Shown here piece by piece: positions 25,006 to 31,448 of a stretch of 32,095 nt of DNA. How positions within the stretch are numbered: the first letter of the stretch is position 1; every line of letters begins with the position of its first letter. Origin of the DNA: Clostridia bacterium (GTDB lineage Bacteria > Bacillota > Clostridia > Christensenellales > Borkfalkiaceae); assembly GCA_900767815.1 (NCBI GenBank), contig CAAGAM010000203.1:1-32095 (forward strand), read 5' to 3'. Below the pieces are notes generated by a model. It saw only the letters and a program-made list of their open reading frames with translations. It did not search any database and was not told the origin of the DNA. The position numbers were made by a program, and so were the translations under genes.

Positions 25006-27510
25006 TTATTTTTTCGCAACGATCTGAAGGGTTACTCCGTCGGGTGCGCTTCCGCCTGCCCAGCCCGAAATATCGCTCCAATAAAGGATGAGGGATAATC
25101 CGCTTGCTCTCATTTCTTCGGTAAGCGTAACGTTTACGGTGGTAGTCTGGTCGTTTGCTCCGTGATCCGTGCCGTTAATCTGAACGTTTTTGCCCGCTCT
25201 TTGTCCTTCTTTGTCCGAAACGATTATATCGATGCTCGTATATCCGTTATCGAGCCAATAAGCAATAGCTTTTGCAAGGACGGTAACTCTCGGGTCTTTT
25301 CCCGTTAACGTATAGATTCCTTCGGCGTAAACGCAATCGGTCGTCGTGGAAATAACTTCGTCCGTTTCGGGGTTAAATTCCTTTATAAACTCTATTGTGA
25401 AATAGAATCCGTTTACTTTGTCGTAATCTGTACTTTCGATTCTCTGAGCCTGGTCTGCATAAAGACCTCTGAACGTATATCCGTTTGCAAGCATGTCGCC
25501 TGATATAACCGTTTCGCTTCCCGCAAGGTCTGCGCCGGGTGCGCCGTATGCCCATGCCGAGGTCTTCATTCCGAGAATGGCAAGCTGATTGGGCTTACAT
25601 TTCATCGTGATTATGAAAGAACCGTATTTCTGAGCTTTCATTGCGGAGAGAAGTTCTGCCGTTATGATTACGTCTTTTTCAATCTGTTCCGTTCCGGGGT
25701 CTCCGTCGGTAACTTCGAAGCGGTTTTCCGTTTCGTTATAAACGATAGCATATGACGATTTAACCCACGTTTCTTTATCGTCGAGGCTGAATTTCTTGAT
25801 GAGCGTGAGGGTGAATGTGAATCCGTCCACGTCCTTCGTTCCGCCCCAGGCAGGATCGACGTGATTTACGTCGTTATAAAGGATTTTGTACGTCAAGCCG
25901 TTTTTAGCCGCTTCTTCGGTGAGAGGAATCGTTGCGGATACGTAGTTTACTATGTTACCCTGAGTTTTGTCGTCAACGTAATAGATAACTTTTTCGCCGG
26001 GTTCAAAAGAAAGAGTGAACATTAACGATTCGTAGCCGTGCGCGATAAGCGCCGCAATCGTCTCTGCTTTTATGGTTACGTTTTTCTCGTCGCGATACAT
26101 TGCGCCGTTCATCTTCCAGCTTAAATTATCGGTATAAGTTACTTTGTAATCGGTAGCGAGCCAGGTCGTTTTATCTTCGTAATCGAACGGTTTTGCAATC
26201 TGAACGTATTCGATTTTCAAAGCAAAGTTGTTGAGTGTTCCGTGGTATTTTTCTTCGGGTTCTTTATCCGACGTAACGCCGTCCTTTCCGTTGTATCTGT
26301 AAAGAAGGGTAAGGGTAATTCCCGCTTCGGTCACGATGGTTTCGTCCGCGCCGTTTTCGTCTGCGATAACGAGAGTGAAGAGGGTGTTATCCCCGAGACC
26401 TTCGGTCTGGAATACGTTTACGTATCTGAAGTTTTCGTCGCCGGGGAGTTTATAGCCCATTGCTCTGTAGCAATTATCGGGGTTGCCGAACATGAAGTTG
26501 ATTTTGAAATATCTGTTCGCGATGAGTTTGTCTACGATTTGTCTGTCGATCGTAATCGTCGTCTGATAGGACGTATCGTCTTTCGCGTAGACAAGGTAAT
26601 CGTAAACGTCGTCTTTAACGGCGTAAGCCTGATTGTCTTCCGAAGAAACGATAAGCGCGTTGGCTTCGAGATATGTTTTTCCGCAAGTTTCGCAAACTCC
26701 GTCGTCGCCTATCGTGTGGCTGAGTTTTGCCGCGGTTATTTTTCTGTAATTTTTATCGCAACGGCTGCATTTCATTGCGGTGTAACCCGCGAAGTCGCAA
26801 GTCGCTTCGACAGATTCGCCCGTTTCGTAGTTATGCCCGAGCGCTTCGGTTTCGTCTATATTATAGGTTTTTCCGCAGCGAGCGCATGTAAGAGTGGTGT
26901 AACCGCCCTTTTCGCACGCGGCTTCGACAACGATTCTTTCTATATCGGTGTTTTCCTCGTGACCGAGCGCGGGAACGACTTCGTCGTATTTATCGTGACA
27001 AACCGAGCATTCGTAAACGTCTTTACCGACGTTTTCGCATGTCGGAGCTACGCTTTCCGCCGTGTTTTCGGCATATTTATGCGCGGCGGGGATAGCTCTT
27101 GTTTCCATTCCGTCGCATTTTTCTCTCGTGCAGTATCTTACCTCTTCACCGTCGACGGTGCATGTTTCGGCGTTGACAACTTCCCATTCGCCGAACAAAT
27201 GTCCGAGAGCGGCTTCGCCCTCTTCCGTCTTAGTTTCGCCGCACTTGCCGCATTTGAAAGTTTTTTTGCCCGCATGGGTGCAATCGGGAGCTTCTTCCGA
27301 TTGCAGAACGAATTCGTGTTCGCACGCCGAAACTTTTTCGCTTGTCGATTCTTTAACGGAATCAGACTCCTTGTCGGATGTCGTTTCGCTTATCGAGGTC
27401 TTGTCGCCGGTCGATCCGTCGGACGGAACGTCCCAGTTGCAGGATGCAAAAGCAAAGCATGCGATAACGCACATAAAAGCAATTAAAATACTTTTGAATT
27501 TACTCATCAT
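25006..27510 (-). CDS. Lipoprotein with CxxC-type repeats and four beta-rich repeats
   Basis: First gene of the operon. The 834-residue product has a lipobox (FASC, Cys24), a Ser/Thr/Lys linker, then about five repeats (about 60-285) with TC-x3-G, CxxCG and a closing GH, the same pattern as in the metallophosphoesterase lipoprotein at 11862. Residues 290-834 form four repeats of about 135 residues, each with an ITI-x4-VD-x-LIA-x-GY-like start and an LTL-x-ILY-x-D...DGFTFTL-like end. No catalytic motif is visible, so it is likely a binding or scaffold protein. AGGAG lies close to a double ATG (27510 and 27507); the second has better spacing. Function unknown. Confidence 0.8.
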   Translation of the reverse strand: MMSKFKSILIAFMCVIACFAFASCNWDVPSDGSTGDKTSISETTSDKESDSVKESTSEKVSACEHEFVLQSEEAPDCTHAGKKTFKCGKCGETKTEEGEAALGHLFGEWEVVNAETCTVDGEEVRYCTREKCDGMETRAIPAAHKYAENTAESVAPTCENVGKDVYECSVCHDKYDEVVPALGHEENTDIERIVVEAACEKGGYTTLTCARCGKTYNIDETEALGHNYETGESVEATCDFAGYTAMKCSRCDKNYRKITAAKLSHTIGDDGVCETCGKTYLEANALIVSSEDNQAYAVKDDVYDYLVYAKDDTSYQTTITIDRQIVDKLIANRYFKINFMFGNPDNCYRAMGYKLPGDENFRYVNVFQTEGLGDNTLFTLVIADENGADETIVTEAGITLTLLYRYNGKDGVTSDKEPEEKYHGTLNNFALKIEYVQIAKPFDYEDKTTWLATDYKVTYTDNLSWKMNGAMYRDEKNVTIKAETIAALIAHGYESLMFTLSFEPGEKVIYYVDDKTQGNIVNYVSATIPLTEEAAKNGLTYKILYNDVNHVDPAWGGTKDVDGFTFTLTLIKKFSLDDKETWVKSSYAIVYNETENRFEVTDGDPGTEQIEKDVIITAELLSAMKAQKYGSFIITMKCKPNQLAILGMKTSAWAYGAPGADLAGSETVISGDMLANGYTFRGLYADQAQRIESTDYDKVNGFYFTIEFIKEFNPETDEVISTTTDCVYAEGIYTLTGKDPRVTVLAKAIAYWLDNGYTSIDIIVSDKEGQRAGKNVQINGTDHGANDQTTTVNVTLTEEMRASGLSLILYWSDISGWAGGSAPDGVTLQIVAKK

Positions 27511-27555
27511 ACTTCTCCTTCGGAAAGATTTTTTCCGCCAATCTTATCCTTTCAT

Positions 27556-27584
27556 ATGATAACATAATAAATTGCCCCGTTCAA
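27556..27584 (-). promoter_or_regulatory. Promoter of the 11-gene operon
   Basis: Minus-strand TTGAAC (27579-27584) and TATCAT (27556-27561) are spaced by exactly 17 nt. The leader of about 40 nt contains a small CGGAAA/TTTCCG hairpin before the RBS. The -35 is imperfect, which suits a gene needing the divergent AraC-type activator. Confidence 0.65.
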
Positions 27585-27649
27585 TATCTTAGAATAACTT
27601 AAAATTGCTCTGTATAAACTTTTTTATATATTTAACTTGATAAAAATTA

Positions 27650-27678
27650 TTGACAAGCATAAAAATCGGTGTTAAAAT
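27650..27678 (+). promoter_or_regulatory. Near-consensus promoter of the AraC-family gene
   Basis: TTGACA (27650-27655), a 17-nt spacer and TAAAAT (27673-27678). Transcription should start about seven bases downstream, on or next to the ATG at 27685, and no Shine-Dalgarno sequence is present. Confidence 0.8.
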
Positions 27679-27684
27679 AAATTT

Positions 27685-28527
27685 ATGGATACTTATACGA
27701 TGTCAATGGCTCCCGAGTCTCCGGACTTGCATACTCATATAACGGGAGACAGGGACGATAACTTTCATAATCATTCCTTTTTCGAGATTTTTTATATTCT
27801 GAACGGCGAAGCGACGCATGAGTGGCGCGACGGATATAAAAACGGCAAAGAGGAACTCAGCACGGGCGACGCGTTTTTGATGTGCCCCGGCGTTATTCAT
27901 AGGTTCATCAGAAAAAAAGACGAGCCTTGCGAGCATAGGGATCTGGTAATCCGCAGTTCTTTAATGCATACGGCATGCGAGTTTATCGAACCGAATTTTT
28001 TCGGAAACATATTCAACGAAAAAATAATACGTTTCAGGCTCGAGGATGTGGATATAGCGCACCTCGAAAAAATGATACACACTCTTTTGTCCGACGTTAA
28101 CCCGGATAACAAGAAAAAACAGTATGAAAAAATTCTTCTCATCGAAATTCTGAGTTATATTTATATGAAATCGGGCGACGGCAACAATATTTCGGGTTTT
28201 AAAAGAAAGGCCATGAATGCGGTAAATAAAAATTACGTCAAGCCCGACGCGATAAACATTATCCGCTCGGAACTCGGATATAACAAAATTTATTTCTCGA
28301 GGAAATTCAAAGCGGAATTCGGAGAAACGCTTACAGAATACGTCTTGTCTCTTCGTCTCAACTATGCCGCATACCTTCTCATGACAACGTCCTGTTCGCT
28401 CGAAGAGTGTTGCAACCGATCGGGCATTGAAAGCGTAACTTATTTCATCAACGCATTCAAAAAGAAATTCGGCACGACGCCCGGCAAATATCGTCATGCA
28501 AACTCCAGGAACTCTTCTTCTCGCTGA
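27685..28527 (+). CDS. AraC-family transcriptional regulator
   Basis: The 280-residue product has an N-terminal cupin-like sensing domain (HTHITGDRDDNFHNHSFFEIFYILNG; later LSTGDAFLMCPGVIHRF) and a C-terminal double helix-turn-helix (about 180-270; LGYNKIYFSRKFKAEFGETLTEYVLSLRLNYAAYLL, then GIESVTYFINAFKKKFGTTPGKYR), the AraC/XylS signature. It is divergent from the 11-gene operon with 174 nt between the two start codons, the classical layout for a sugar-responsive activator of the adjacent locus. The ATG used has no RBS; ATGs at 27700 and 27706 also lack one, so a leaderless message is plausible. Confidence 0.92.
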   Translation: MDTYTMSMAPESPDLHTHITGDRDDNFHNHSFFEIFYILNGEATHEWRDGYKNGKEELSTGDAFLMCPGVIHRFIRKKDEPCEHRDLVIRSSLMHTACEFIEPNFFGNIFNEKIIRFRLEDVDIAHLEKMIHTLLSDVNPDNKKKQYEKILLIEILSYIYMKSGDGNNISGFKRKAMNAVNKNYVKPDAINIIRSELGYNKIYFSRKFKAEFGETLTEYVLSLRLNYAAYLLMTTSCSLEECCNRSGIESVTYFINAFKKKFGTTPGKYRHANSRNSSSR

Positions 28528-28723
28528 TTTTAAATGGAATTAAGGCTAAGAGTAAACGGCGAGTTGTTTTAACTCCCGAATTTAAACGGGAATTGAAAAA
28601 CGTTTATACATATATTGCCAAAGTTTTGTTAGTTCGCGATACTGCAAAATAAACAGTGATGAATAATAAGAGTAATATAAATAAGAATAATATAAAGCTG
28701 ATACTTTTGGAGGTTTAAATAAT

Positions 28724-29347
28724 ATGTTTAAAAAAAGTTTATCTATGATTATCTGTACGGTGCTTTTAGCGATAACCTGTATCGGTTTGGTTGCGTGCGG
28801 AAATGACGATGGTAGCGGGGAAACTCAAAAGCCGCTCCACGACAGCGCGAAATGGTTTACCGAAGAAGAATTGTCGGCAAAAGGGCTTGCGGGTTTAACT
28901 GCGCCGACAGGGTTGTCGGGGAAGATGAATTCAAGCGATTCCTGGTTTAACGACGGATATTCGTTTTCGCAAGTTTGCCCGGACGAAGAGACGTTCATGA
29001 TGAATGCCGAAACGTATTTTTCGTATTTAAAAAAGCATTATGACGGTGCGTTCGGCAAACCGAGGAACGAAAAATACAGTATGGATACAAACGAAAATTG
29101 GTATATTATAGAACAAAAGAATAATTTATCGGAATATTTCGATGATAATCCGAGTAAATTGTATAAATTTTTTTACGTAAGGAATAACACTTCGGATAAC
29201 GGTTATTTAGTAAAAGGCTCGGTCTGGATTTTTGAAATTCGCTATGAATTCGATACCGATTCCGACGGATACAAATTCAAGCTGTTTATTGAAAGCGCAG
29301 ACACCTCGCGTAACGGAATTTACACGAACTATTACAAAATGAGGTGA
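28724..29347 (+). CDS. Small lipoprotein, unknown function
   Basis: The 207-residue product has a signal peptide with lipobox (LVAC, Cys25) and a compact globular domain with aromatic-rich strands (GSVWIFEIRYEF, YKFFYVRNN). No family is recognised. GGAGGT lies about ten bases before the ATG. It stands alone between the AraC gene and a convergent membrane-protein gene, and the 196-nt upstream gap is AT-rich with TAATATAA-like words that could hold its promoter. It may be a host or surface-interaction protein, but that is a guess. Confidence 0.7.
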   Translation: MFKKSLSMIICTVLLAITCIGLVACGNDDGSGETQKPLHDSAKWFTEEELSAKGLAGLTAPTGLSGKMNSSDSWFNDGYSFSQVCPDEETFMMNAETYFSYLKKHYDGAFGKPRNEKYSMDTNENWYIIEQKNNLSEYFDDNPSKLYKFFYVRNNTSDNGYLVKGSVWIFEIRYEFDTDSDGYKFKLFIESADTSRNGIYTNYYKMR

Positions 29348-29410
29348 AACCAATATTTAGAGGAGAAACCAATATATAATCGGCGGAATACTGGGTTTTA
29401 ATATATCTTT

Positions 29411-29442
29411 CGTTCGCTATGCAAGAATAATACGAACCCCGG
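29411..29442 (+). repeat. Partial copy of the C repeat module
   Basis: CGTTCGCTATGCAAGAATAA and the following 12 bases resemble 30671-30707 (TTCGCTATGC, then AAGAATAATAC), but lack the five bases CAGCC. This diverged copy lies about 1.2 kb from the main repeat cluster. Confidence 0.5.
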
Positions 29443-29520
29443 TTTCAAGGCGGGTTTTGCCGAGGTTTCTATCGGCTATACCTGTTCGGTCCTGTTTTGA
29501 AGCTATACAAAAAGTCGCGC

Positions 29521-29536
29521 TATAAGTCGATTAACG
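29521..29536 (+). repeat. Dispersed short motif, copy 6
   Basis: Exact TATAAGTCGATTAACG, with the same AAAAGTCGC-like left flank as copy 1, overlapping the next hairpin. Confidence 0.6.
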
Positions 29537-29574
29537 GCTATAAATCGATGTGATAACATTGATTTATAGCCGTT
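29533..29574. terminator. Long hairpin between convergent genes
   Basis: AACGGCTATAAATC pairs perfectly with GATTTATAGCCGTT, extended by GATG/CATT (one wobble) around TGATAA, an 18-bp stem. There is no long T run, so it may act as a weak bidirectional terminator or 3' stabiliser for the genes ending at 29347 and 29583. Confidence 0.55.
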
Positions 29575-29582
29575 TGAATGTT

Positions 29583-30233
29583 TTAAGGTTTGTGGCGGGT
29601 TAAGAAAGTTTTTGCCCGTTTGCCGAGGATAAATTCTGTGTTGCCGACTTTCAGAAATGTTTTAATAAGTCCGTCATCTTCTTTATTATAGAACGACGCT
29701 TCTTCAAAACTGAAGTCGTAGCACCCGAAATCTTTAATCGAATGATCGAAATCTATAGTAATCCGGATTTTTCCGTTATGGAGAAAAATTGTTATATCTT
29801 TATTATCAAAACATGCTTTTGAACATTTATAGCATTTTGTTACTGTTTTGGGATCGCTTATTTTATAGTACTTTTTCAGCGTAAGCGTAATTTCCTGAAT
29901 ATTTTGCAATGTCAACTCACCGATAGTTAAAGGCGGAAGGTGTTTATCGCTTAATTTCCCGGTAAAAATCGTTATTGCGACAGTGAAAGTCGGTATGACG
30001 ATAATCATGCCTGCAATCATAAGTCCGTTCAACACTTTGTTTTCGATTATACGAGTTAAATATTCTGTAAGCAAATAAAGGGAAACGGCAGGGATAATAT
30101 TTAAAGCAAAGAAAGCGAGCGATACAGCATCATTTATCCGAGCATTACGTTGAGTTTTTTTGTCAAGATTTTTAAACCTTAATTTACTTTTTTTCTTTGC
30201 AATATTCATATAAGGATATTTAAAGTATTTCAT
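29583..30233 (-). CDS. Hypothetical membrane protein, two helices
   Basis: The 216-residue product has a basic N-terminus (AKKKSKLRFKNLDKKTQRN), two hydrophobic segments (about 36-58 and 70-92) and a cytoplasmic domain of about 120 residues with two Cys pairs in CYKCSKAC and alternating strands (ITIFLHNGKIRITIDF). It resembles in layout the small membrane proteins at 3859 and 4837. RBS AAGGGGGA is strong. Function unknown. Confidence 0.7.
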   Translation of the reverse strand: MKYFKYPYMNIAKKKSKLRFKNLDKKTQRNARINDAVSLAFFALNIIPAVSLYLLTEYLTRIIENKVLNGLMIAGMIIVIPTFTVAITIFTGKLSDKHLPPLTIGELTLQNIQEITLTLKKYYKISDPKTVTKCYKCSKACFDNKDITIFLHNGKIRITIDFDHSIKDFGCYDFSFEEASFYNKEDDGLIKTFLKVGNTEFILGKRAKTFLTRHKP

Positions 30234-30299
30234 ATTTTCCCCCTTTGATTTTTAGTTGTAAGTTATTGAAAAAATTCTCATCAACAACTATTTTGTCGA

Positions 30300-30318
30300 C
30301 CCGCCCGTTCGAATCCTG
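30300..30318 (+). repeat. 3' fragment of the 106-nt RNA-like module
   Basis: CCCGCCCGTTCGAATCCTG is identical to the 3' ends of the two full copies, but the upstream 87 bases are missing. GAATCCTG here can pair with CAGGATTC at 30339-30346. Confidence 0.6.
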
Positions 30319-30329
30319 TTTTATAAGGT

Positions 30330-30397
30330 GTGTGCCTGACAGGATTCCTCCGCTCACAATAAGTCGTGCCATATATAAAACTATGCGAATCAATACG
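30330..30397 (+). repeat. 68-nt direct repeat, copy 1
   Basis: Starts GTGTGCCTGACAGGATTCC and ends CAATACG. It differs from 30585-30652 at two positions by my count. It follows a copy of the RNA-like module's 3' end in both places. Confidence 0.85.
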
Positions 30398-30426
30398 CTT
30401 TGGCAATCTCTATATGTTCGCTATCT

Positions 30427-30532
30427 CGCGACGGGGCGGCAAACAACCGTTTCATCGGTTATTTGACCGCATTGCTTTTGTGAAAGTTCCGGCTGGTGGA
30501 TGCAATGCGGTTACCCGCCCGTTCGAATCCTG
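30427..30532 (+). ncRNA. Putative structured RNA, copy 1
   Basis: A 106-nt unit that can fold into a closed multi-stem structure. P1: ACGGG(G)CGG (30431-30439) with CCGCCCGT (30515-30522), one bulged G. P2: AACCG/CGGTT (30445-30460). P3: ACCGCATTGC (30466-30475) with GCAATGCGGT (30502-30511). Compared with copy 2, P3 differs at three pairs and each change is compensated, which is direct evidence for selection on structure. Strand is inferred from the following hairpin at 30546. It is not a tRNA (the T-arm does not pair). Family and function unknown. Confidence 0.6.
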
Positions 30533-30545
30533 TAATTAACTTTAG

Positions 30546-30583
30546 ATAAAGAAGTTGCCACAAGAATGTGACAACTTCTTTAT
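30546..30583 (+). terminator. Hairpin after RNA copy 1
   Basis: ATAAAGAAGTTG pairs with CAACTTCTTTAT, extended by CAC/GTG after one mismatch. It starts 14 nt after the RNA module; the tail is only mildly T-rich. Confidence 0.6.
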
Positions 30584-30584
30584 G

Positions 30585-30652
30585 GTGTGCCTGACAGGAT
30601 TCCTCCGCTCACAATAAGTCGTGTCATATATAAAACTATGCGAATCAATGCG
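30585..30652 (+). repeat. 68-nt direct repeat, copy 2
   Basis: 66 of 68 positions match 30330-30397. It follows RNA copy 1 and its hairpin. Confidence 0.85.
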
Positions 30653-30680
30653 TTTTATCCCGGCTTTTCATGTTCGCTAT

Positions 30681-30707
30681 GCCAGCCAAGAATAATACAA
30701 ACCTCGG
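30681..30707 (+). repeat. C module, plus-strand copy
   Basis: GCCAGCCAAGAATAATACAA and the following ACCTCGG match the reverse complement of 30911-30935 with two or three differences, so the two copies form an inverted pair about 200 nt apart. Confidence 0.7.
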
Positions 30708-30838
30708 TCTTGCGCTGTGTTTTCGGGCTGATACATAGTTGTATTATATTGTTTGTGCATCGTGTTTTAATCTAAAAAATGCGACGCAAGACTTGTAAGC
30801 AACCAAAACGAAGCTATTTTCGATGATTTCTGTCGAAG

Positions 30839-30935
30839 GCGGCTTTGTTCGTACTGAATGTACGGGCGAAGACGAATTCGGCATAAAGCGCGGAAATAAC
30901 GGCGTTTTGGCGGGTTTGGATTGTTCTTGGCTGGC
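30839..30935 (-). repeat. 78-nt repeat copy 2 with adjoining C module
   Basis: On the minus strand 30916-30839 matches 144-221, and the bases before it (30935-30911) are the C module GCCAGCCAAGAACAATCCAA. So the complete repeat unit reads C module then 78-nt element. The left-end copy has only a degenerate C module. Confidence 0.75.
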
Positions 30936-30938
30936 ATC

Positions 30939-31044
30939 CGCGACGGGGCGGCAAACAACCGTTTCATCGGTTATTTGGTCGCATTGTTTTTTGTGGAAGT
31001 ATAAGTGGTCGTGACAATGCGACTTCCCGCCCGTTCGAATCCTG
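30939..31044 (+). ncRNA. Putative structured RNA, copy 2
   Basis: Same 106-nt length and ends as copy 1. P1 (30943-30951 with 31027-31034) and P2 (30957-30972) are identical. P3 is GTCGCATTGT (30978-30987) with ACAATGCGAC (31014-31023): relative to copy 1 the pairs A-U, C-G and C-G became G-C, U-A and U-A. The P3 loop is much less conserved. A 19-bp perfect hairpin follows 11 nt downstream. Function unknown. Confidence 0.6.
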
Positions 31045-31055
31045 CAAATGACTTA

Positions 31056-31095
31056 ATATATAAAAATGCTGCAAGGTTGCAGCATTTTTATATAT
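31056..31095. terminator. Perfect 19-bp hairpin after RNA copy 2
   Basis: ATATATAAAAATGCTGCAA, loop GG, and the exact reverse complement, with a TTTTTATATAT tail. It works as an intrinsic terminator in both directions. Confidence 0.8.
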
Positions 31096-31142
31096 GTCAA
31101 TGACGAACAAAAAGGAGCGTCTTTTTAAGGCGAAAGTAGGGC

Positions 31143-31167
31143 AGGCGTCCACGGGGATTTGAACCCT
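31143..31167 (-). other. tRNA T-arm-like fragment
   Basis: On the minus strand GGGTTCAAATCCCCGTGGA looks like a T-arm and acceptor strand, but no D-arm or anticodon arm precedes it and the T-stem pairs only at its inner bases. It could be an attachment-site remnant of an element that targeted a tRNA gene. Confidence 0.3.
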
Positions 31168-31184
31168 AAACATATAAAAACATT

Positions 31185-31223
31185 AGACCGAGTAGCGGTG
31201 AACCCGTTGCTCGGTCTTTTTTT
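31185..31223 (+). terminator. Strong rho-independent terminator
   Basis: AGACCGAGTAGCGG pairs with CCGTTGCTCGGTCT (14 bp, two wobbles) around TGAAC, followed by seven T. No plus-strand gene ends just before it, so it may close a transcript from the repeat region. Confidence 0.85.
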
Positions 31224-31448
31224 ATGTTTCCGAGAGCATCGTTTCGCACTCGGACGGAAATATTCAAAAATATCACGAAAAACAGTGTTTCCATTGATAT
31301 CGCATTAAAAATTCTTATTTATAGCATCTTGGGGCTCGCATCCCATAGCAAAATACTGGGCGAAAGTTTATTATATATGTAGGCTCGGATAGGAGGCCTA
31401 TTCGCTCGTGCTGATAAGGCAAATAATGGGCGAAAGGGAGGTGAGAAA

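Larger units (their letters stand above)
30234..31448. other. 1.2-kb gene-free region built from repeats and RNA-like modules
   Basis: No convincing coding frame. It holds two full copies of a 106-nt RNA-like module, a 3' fragment of a third, two copies of a 68-nt repeat, inverted copies of a 25-27-nt module, the 78-nt repeat in reverse, and three large hairpins. The last 220 bases lead to the recombinase start. A TGGGCGAAAG word is repeated at 31358 and 31427. Confidence 0.7.

Noticed and set aside
30427..30532. tRNA gene suggested by GTTCGAATCC
   Set aside because: The five bases on each side of the T-loop-like stretch do not pair and no anticodon arm is present; the covarying stem is elsewhere.
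30300..31060. CRISPR array or integron attC cassette array suggested by spaced repeats
   Set aside because: Repeats are too long and few, spacers are irregular and no cas genes or integron integrase are visible; no attC core sites were found.
30964..31173. Minus-strand frame of 69 residues over RNA copy 2
   Set aside because: It overlaps a structured repeat and terminators, has no RBS and gives phrases (QDSNGRE) typical of false translations of RNA genes.
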